From Flavobacterium psychrophilum (GTDB lineage: Bacteria > Bacteroidota > Bacteroidia > Flavobacteriales > Flavobacteriaceae): a DNA stretch of 9,965 bases. Below are positions 6,649 to 9,965 of this stretch, one piece after another. The number at the start of each line of letters is the position of its first letter. The first letter of the stretch is position 1. The position numbers and the translations under genes are program-made. The stretch lies in the NCBI GenBank assembly GCA_945907225.1, contig CAMDSN010000045.1:1-9965 (forward strand). Direction: 5' to 3'. Below the pieces are notes generated by a model that worked only from the letters and a program-made list of their open reading frames with translations, was not told where the DNA came from and did no database searches.

Positions 6649-9192
6649 TTAGCTTGTTGGCTTTTTGGCTTTTTTGACAACCACCTTTAATTCCTGAGTA
6701 GCTTCCTCTAAGTCCATAAAAATTATATCTCCTGAAGAAATTTTAGAGGTAATTATTTCTTCTGCAAGGGCATCTTCTACATATTTTTGTATGGCTCTTT
6801 TTAATGGTCTAGCGCCAAATTGTTTATCAAAACCTTTTTCTGATATATATGATTTTGCTGCATCAGATAAGTTGAGCGTATATCCTAATTCGGCAATCCT
6901 GACGTATAATTTTTTTAATTCTATTTCAATGATTAAATCAATATCATGTTTTTCTAGTGGATTAAAAACAATAACATCATCAATTCTATTTAAGAACTCG
7001 GGCGCAAAAGTTTTTTTCAACGCATTTTCAATTACACTTTTCGAATTATCATCTGCTTGTGCAATTTTTGCTGCTGTACCAAATCCAACTCCTTGGCCAA
7101 AATCTTTTAGTTGGCGTGCACCAACATTAGATGTCATAATGATTATAGTATTTTTAAAGTCTATTTTTCTACCCAAACTATCCGTTAAATAGCCATCATC
7201 CAGAACTTGTAACATCATATTAAATACGTCAGGATGCGCCTTTTCAATTTCGTCAAGTAATACAACGCAATAGGGTTTTCTCCTTACTTTTTCAGTAAGT
7301 TGCCCGCCTTCTTCGTAGCCAACATATCCTGGAGGTGCTCCAATAAGTCGTGAAATGGCAAATTTTTCCATATATTCACTCATATCAATTCTAATCAAGG
7401 CATCTTCTGAGTCAAATAGTTCTTTTGAAATTACTTTAGCCAACTGAGTTTTTCCCACACCGGTTTGGCCTAAGAAAATGAATGAGCCAATTGGTCGGTT
7501 TGGATCTTTTAAACCTGCACGATTTCTTTGTATAGAGCGTGATATTTTTAGGACGGCCTCATCTTGCCCAATGACCTTTCCTCTAATTAATTCTGGAAGG
7601 TGAGCTAATTTGTTGCTTTCGGTTTGTGCAATTCGATTAACGGGTATTCCTGTCATCATGGAAACTACGTCGGCAACATTGTCTTCTGTAACCAGTATGC
7701 GATTATTTTTAGAGTCTTCTTCCCATTGTTCTTGTGCTATTGCTAAATCTTTTTCGAGTCGCTTTTCGTCATCACGAAGTTTAGCTGCCTCCTCATATTT
7801 TTGTTTTTTAACAACATTATTTTTTAGTTCTCTAACTTCTTCTAGCTTACGTTCTAGTTCTAAAATTTGTTTAGGAACATCAATATTAGTAATATGTACC
7901 CGTGAACCGGCCTCGTCCAATGCGTCAATAGCTTTGTCAGGTAAAAACCGTTCCGACATATAGCGATTCGTTAATTTTACGCAGGCTTCAATAGCTTCAT
8001 CACTATAGGTTACACTGTGGTGATCTTCATATTTATTTTTTATATTATTTAAAATTGTAATTGTTTCCTCAACCGAAGTGGGTTCAACAATAACTTTTTG
8101 AAAACGTCTTTCTAGCGCACCATCTTTTTCTATATACTGACGATATTCATCTAAAGTGGTTGCACCAATACATTGAATTTCGCCCCTTGCAAGAGCTGGT
8201 TTAAACATATTAGACGCATCTAATGAACCGGTTGCGCCACCTGCACCAACAATGGTATGAATTTCATCAATAAACAAGATGATATCATCATTTTTCTCTA
8301 ATTCATTCATCACGGCTTTCATCCGCTCTTCAAATTGCCCACGATATTTTGTTCCTGCAACTAACGAGGCTAAGTCAAGCGTTACAACTCTTTTATTAAA
8401 TAGTATGCGAGAAACTTTCTTTTGAATAATCCGCAGTGCTAAACCCTCAGCTATAGCAGACTTACCAACACCAGGTTCTCCAATGAGTAGTGGATTATTT
8501 TTCTTTCTTCTACTAAGGATTTGAGATACTCTTTCGATTTCTTTTTCACGACCAACAACAGGATCAAGTTTTCCAGCTTCTGCCATTTCGGTCAAATCTC
8601 GTCCGAAATTATCCAATACGGGGGTTTTTGATTTTTTATTTGTTTTATTTGCCGGATTATTAAAGTTGCCCTCCTTTAAACTATCGTCTTGCCCTGAGTC
8701 ATCATTATACGATTCGTTAGTAGGTAAATTATCATTAAAATCTTCTTCACTTGGAGTCATATTTAAATATTGTTCTTTAACCAAATTATAGTCTATTTTT
8801 AAACGATGAAGTAGTTTGGTGGTTGGGTCATTTTCATTTCGTAAAATACATAACAATAGATGTGCGGTGCTAATAGATAAACTTTGAAAAACTTTAGCTT
8901 CGAGAAACGTAGTTTTAAGTGCGCGTTCCGCTTGACGTGTCAAGTGAAGATTTTTTTTATCGTTATTGTTCTCTATGTTAGGATTGGCTGGACTAAGTAT
9001 TTCCACCTTTTTACGTAAATGATCTAAATCAACTGATAGATTATTTAAAATTGCAATGGCTTTTCCGTTTCCATCTCTTAACATTCCGAGCATTAAATGC
9101 TCTGTTCCAATAAAATCGTGACCTAAACGCAGCGCTTCTTCCTTGCTGTACGTAATCACATCTTTAACTCTTGGGGAAAAATTATCGTCCAT
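6649..9192 (-). CDS. clpC: ATP-dependent Clp protease ATPase subunit ClpC
   Basis: Hsp100 hexameric unfoldase that feeds proteins to ClpP for degradation. The 847 residues show the full order. A double Clp_N repeat occupies about 1-145. An acidic, low-complexity linker follows (about 147-190, rich in D, E, N and S). The first AAA+ domain has Walker A GEPGVGKSA (238-246) and Walker B ILFIDE (305-310). The middle region contains a UVR-type helix QKYEEAAKLRDDEK (464-477), which separates ClpC from ClpA. The second AAA+ domain has Walker A GQTGVGKTQ (575-583), Walker B VVLLDEIE (643-650), sensor-2 GARPLKRAIQ (793-802), and GVGFG (701-705) at the place of the ClpP-docking loop. The ATG at 9192 gives the expected N-terminus MDDNFSPRVKDVI. 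It is divergent from gyrA and convergent with hutH, hence monocistronic, ending at a strong terminator. No clpP or mcsAB genes are adjacent in the window. Confidence 0.96.
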   Translation of the reverse strand: MDDNFSPRVKDVITYSKEEALRLGHDFIGTEHLMLGMLRDGNGKAIAILNNLSVDLDHLRKKVEILSPANPNIENNNDKKNLHLTRQAERALKTTFLEAKVFQSLSISTAHLLLCILRNENDPTTKLLHRLKIDYNLVKEQYLNMTPSEEDFNDNLPTNESYNDDSGQDDSLKEGNFNNPANKTNKKSKTPVLDNFGRDLTEMAEAGKLDPVVGREKEIERVSQILSRRKKNNPLLIGEPGVGKSAIAEGLALRIIQKKVSRILFNKRVVTLDLASLVAGTKYRGQFEERMKAVMNELEKNDDIILFIDEIHTIVGAGGATGSLDASNMFKPALARGEIQCIGATTLDEYRQYIEKDGALERRFQKVIVEPTSVEETITILNNIKNKYEDHHSVTYSDEAIEACVKLTNRYMSERFLPDKAIDALDEAGSRVHITNIDVPKQILELERKLEEVRELKNNVVKKQKYEEAAKLRDDEKRLEKDLAIAQEQWEEDSKNNRILVTEDNVADVVSMMTGIPVNRIAQTESNKLAHLPELIRGKVIGQDEAVLKISRSIQRNRAGLKDPNRPIGSFIFLGQTGVGKTQLAKVISKELFDSEDALIRIDMSEYMEKFAISRLIGAPPGYVGYEEGGQLTEKVRRKPYCVVLLDEIEKAHPDVFNMMLQVLDDGYLTDSLGRKIDFKNTIIIMTSNVGARQLKDFGQGVGFGTAAKIAQADDNSKSVIENALKKTFAPEFLNRIDDVIVFNPLEKHDIDLIIEIELKKLYVRIAELGYTLNLSDAAKSYISEKGFDKQFGARPLKRAIQKYVEDALAEEIITSKISSGDIIFMDLEEATQELKVVVKKAKKPTS

Positions 9193-9300
9193 AATTATTT
9201 TATTCTTGATGTAAATTTAAATAATATTAATCTTATTTTAAAAAAAAAGTGGATTAAAACTACTGTCAGCTAATAGACAAAAAAATATCAATAATAAAAG

Positions 9301-9326
9301 TAGTTAATGTACTATTTTATTAACTA
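9301..9326. repeat. 8-bp perfect inverted repeat in the clpC-gyrA intergenic region
   Basis: TAGTTAAT (9301-9308) and ATTAACTA (9319-9326) are exact reverse complements separated by 10 bases. They sit about 110 bases upstream of clpC and 130 bases upstream of gyrA, between the two divergent starts. The centre-to-centre spacing of 18 bases would fit a dimeric regulator or a weak AT-rich hairpin. It does not resemble the CIRCE (HrcA) or CtsR operator sequences known for clp genes in Firmicutes. In this AT-rich stretch a chance palindrome is possible. The rest of 9193-9453 shows only A/T runs and weak promoter-like sequences. Confidence 0.35.
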
Positions 9327-9400
9327 AAAACCACCCCGCATTTGTTAATAAATCATTGAAATTTATTAGCAAAAAACGGACATTAAATTTATAAATATTC

Positions 9401-9408
9401 TATATTAG
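9401..9408 (+). promoter_or_regulatory. Candidate -7 box of gyrA
   Basis: TATATTAG followed by CA matches the Bacteroidota -7 consensus TAnnTTTG at all fixed positions but one. It would place the transcription start near 9412-9416, about 40 bases before the gyrA ATG. A -33 TTTG is not evident at the right distance. This is the best candidate in the 261-base region, but the call rests on one short AT-rich match. Confidence 0.35.
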
Positions 9409-9453
9409 CACGTTTTGAAATTAAACTAATTTTATTTAAATAATTTATAATTT

Positions 9454-9965
9454 ATGTCTGACGGAGAAAGGTTAATTCCAATAAATATAGAAGATGAAAT
9501 GAAATCAGCTTACATCGATTATTCGATGTCAGTTATTGTTTCAAGAGCTTTACCGGATGTTCGTGATGGCCTTAAGCCAGTTCATAGAAGGGTATTATAC
9601 GGAATGTATGATTTAGGAGTTTTTTCTAATAGAGCTCATAAAAAATCGGCTAGAATTGTGGGAGAGGTTTTAGGTAAGTATCACCCACACGGAGACACCT
9701 CTGTTTACGACGCAATGGTGCGTATGGCCCAAGAATGGAGTTTACGTTACTTATTGGTTGACGGTCAAGGTAACTTTGGATCAGTTGATGGTGATAGTCC
9801 AGCAGCAATGCGTTATACAGAAGCTAGAATGAAAAAAATGTCGGAAGACATTATGGCAGATATCGACAAAGAAACTGTTGATTTTCAACTAAATTTTGAT
9901 GATACCCTTCAAGAACCCACCGTTATGCCAACACGGGTTCCAAATTTGTTAATAAACGGTGCCTC
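9454..9965 (+). CDS. gyrA: DNA gyrase subunit A, 5' part (cut by window edge)
   Basis: Subunit A of type II topoisomerase that introduces negative supercoils; it carries the DNA breakage-reunion activity. I translated 170 complete codons from the ATG at 9454 ([20 protein letters not shown]), open to the right edge. The sequence covers the N-terminal part with [20 protein letters not shown] (24-43). The winged-helix/QRDR segment is [20 protein letters not shown] (74-93), and AMRYTEARM holds the catalytic tyrosine Y121. The QRDR positions equivalent to E. coli S83, A84 and D87 are T82, S83 and D86. The remaining core and the C-terminal beta-pinwheel lie beyond the window, so gyrase rather than ParC is inferred from the N-terminal similarity. 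The start follows an AT-rich leader with no Shine-Dalgarno sequence. Confidence 0.95.
   Translation, partial: MSDGERLIPINIEDEMKSAYIDYSMSVIVSRALPDVRDGLKPVHRRVLYGMYDLGVFSNRAHKKSARIVGEVLGKYHPHGDTSVYDAMVRMAQEWSLRYLLVDGQGNFGSVDGDSPAAMRYTEARMKKMSEDIMADIDKETVDFQLNFDDTLQEPTVMPTRVPNLLINGA

Noticed and set aside
6791..7963. Plus-strand open frames of 117 and 133 codons lying opposite clpC
   Set aside because: They overlap the strongly supported clpC coding sequence, have Ser/Phe/Leu-rich compositions typical of antisense reading, and show no recognisable domain.
9193..9300. A defined clpC promoter on the minus strand
   Set aside because: TAGTTTTA near 9263-9270 is one mismatch from the -7 consensus, but the nearest upstream TTTG is only 15 bases away and A/T runs make several equally weak alternatives, so no call was made.

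Overview
The window is AT-rich, tightly packed chromosomal DNA of a Bacteroidota bacterium, most likely a member of the Flavobacteriaceae. The reasons are the fused aspartokinase-homoserine dehydrogenase (ThrA) followed by thrB and thrC, a ClpC-type ATPase with a UVR motif, A-rich translation starts without Shine-Dalgarno sequences, and candidate promoters resembling the Bacteroidota TAnnTTTG box. The affiliation is inferred from protein and signal style, not from a marker search.

Layout. Bases 1-4676 (minus strand) hold the threonine operon in the order thrA, thrB, thrC. Together these enzymes convert aspartate to aspartyl phosphate, reduce aspartate semialdehyde to homoserine, phosphorylate homoserine and form threonine. 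thrC runs off the left edge near its 3' end. thrB and thrC are separated by one base. The thrA-thrB spacer carries a compact inverted array of GTTG-starting heptamers that looks like a REP-type palindrome.

Bases 4677-5065 are a 389-base divergent regulatory region. Upstream of thrA, on the same strand, lies an unannotated 32-codon ORF ending in a threonine-dense tail (IVVTKTTSTPFGV). Its last third folds into two small hairpins. I interpret it as a leader peptide controlling the thr operon by attenuation; a canonical terminator is not visible. A promoter-like pair for hutH lies on the plus strand.

Bases 5066-6568 (plus) encode histidine ammonia-lyase, HutH, with its MIO triad and histidine-specific active-site residues. 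No other hut gene is in view. It converges on clpC (6649-9192, minus), a full-length Hsp100 ATPase. A strong hairpin with an A/T run in the 80-base gap terminates clpC.

Bases 9193-9453 are a divergent, very AT-rich intergenic region with a perfect 8-bp inverted repeat and a gyrA promoter candidate. gyrA begins at 9454 (plus) and leaves the window after 170 complete codons, past its quinolone-resistance region and catalytic tyrosine.

No mobile element, CRISPR array, tRNA or rRNA was seen. The genes are core metabolism and housekeeping; the most interesting signals are the short leader ORF and the heptamer palindrome.
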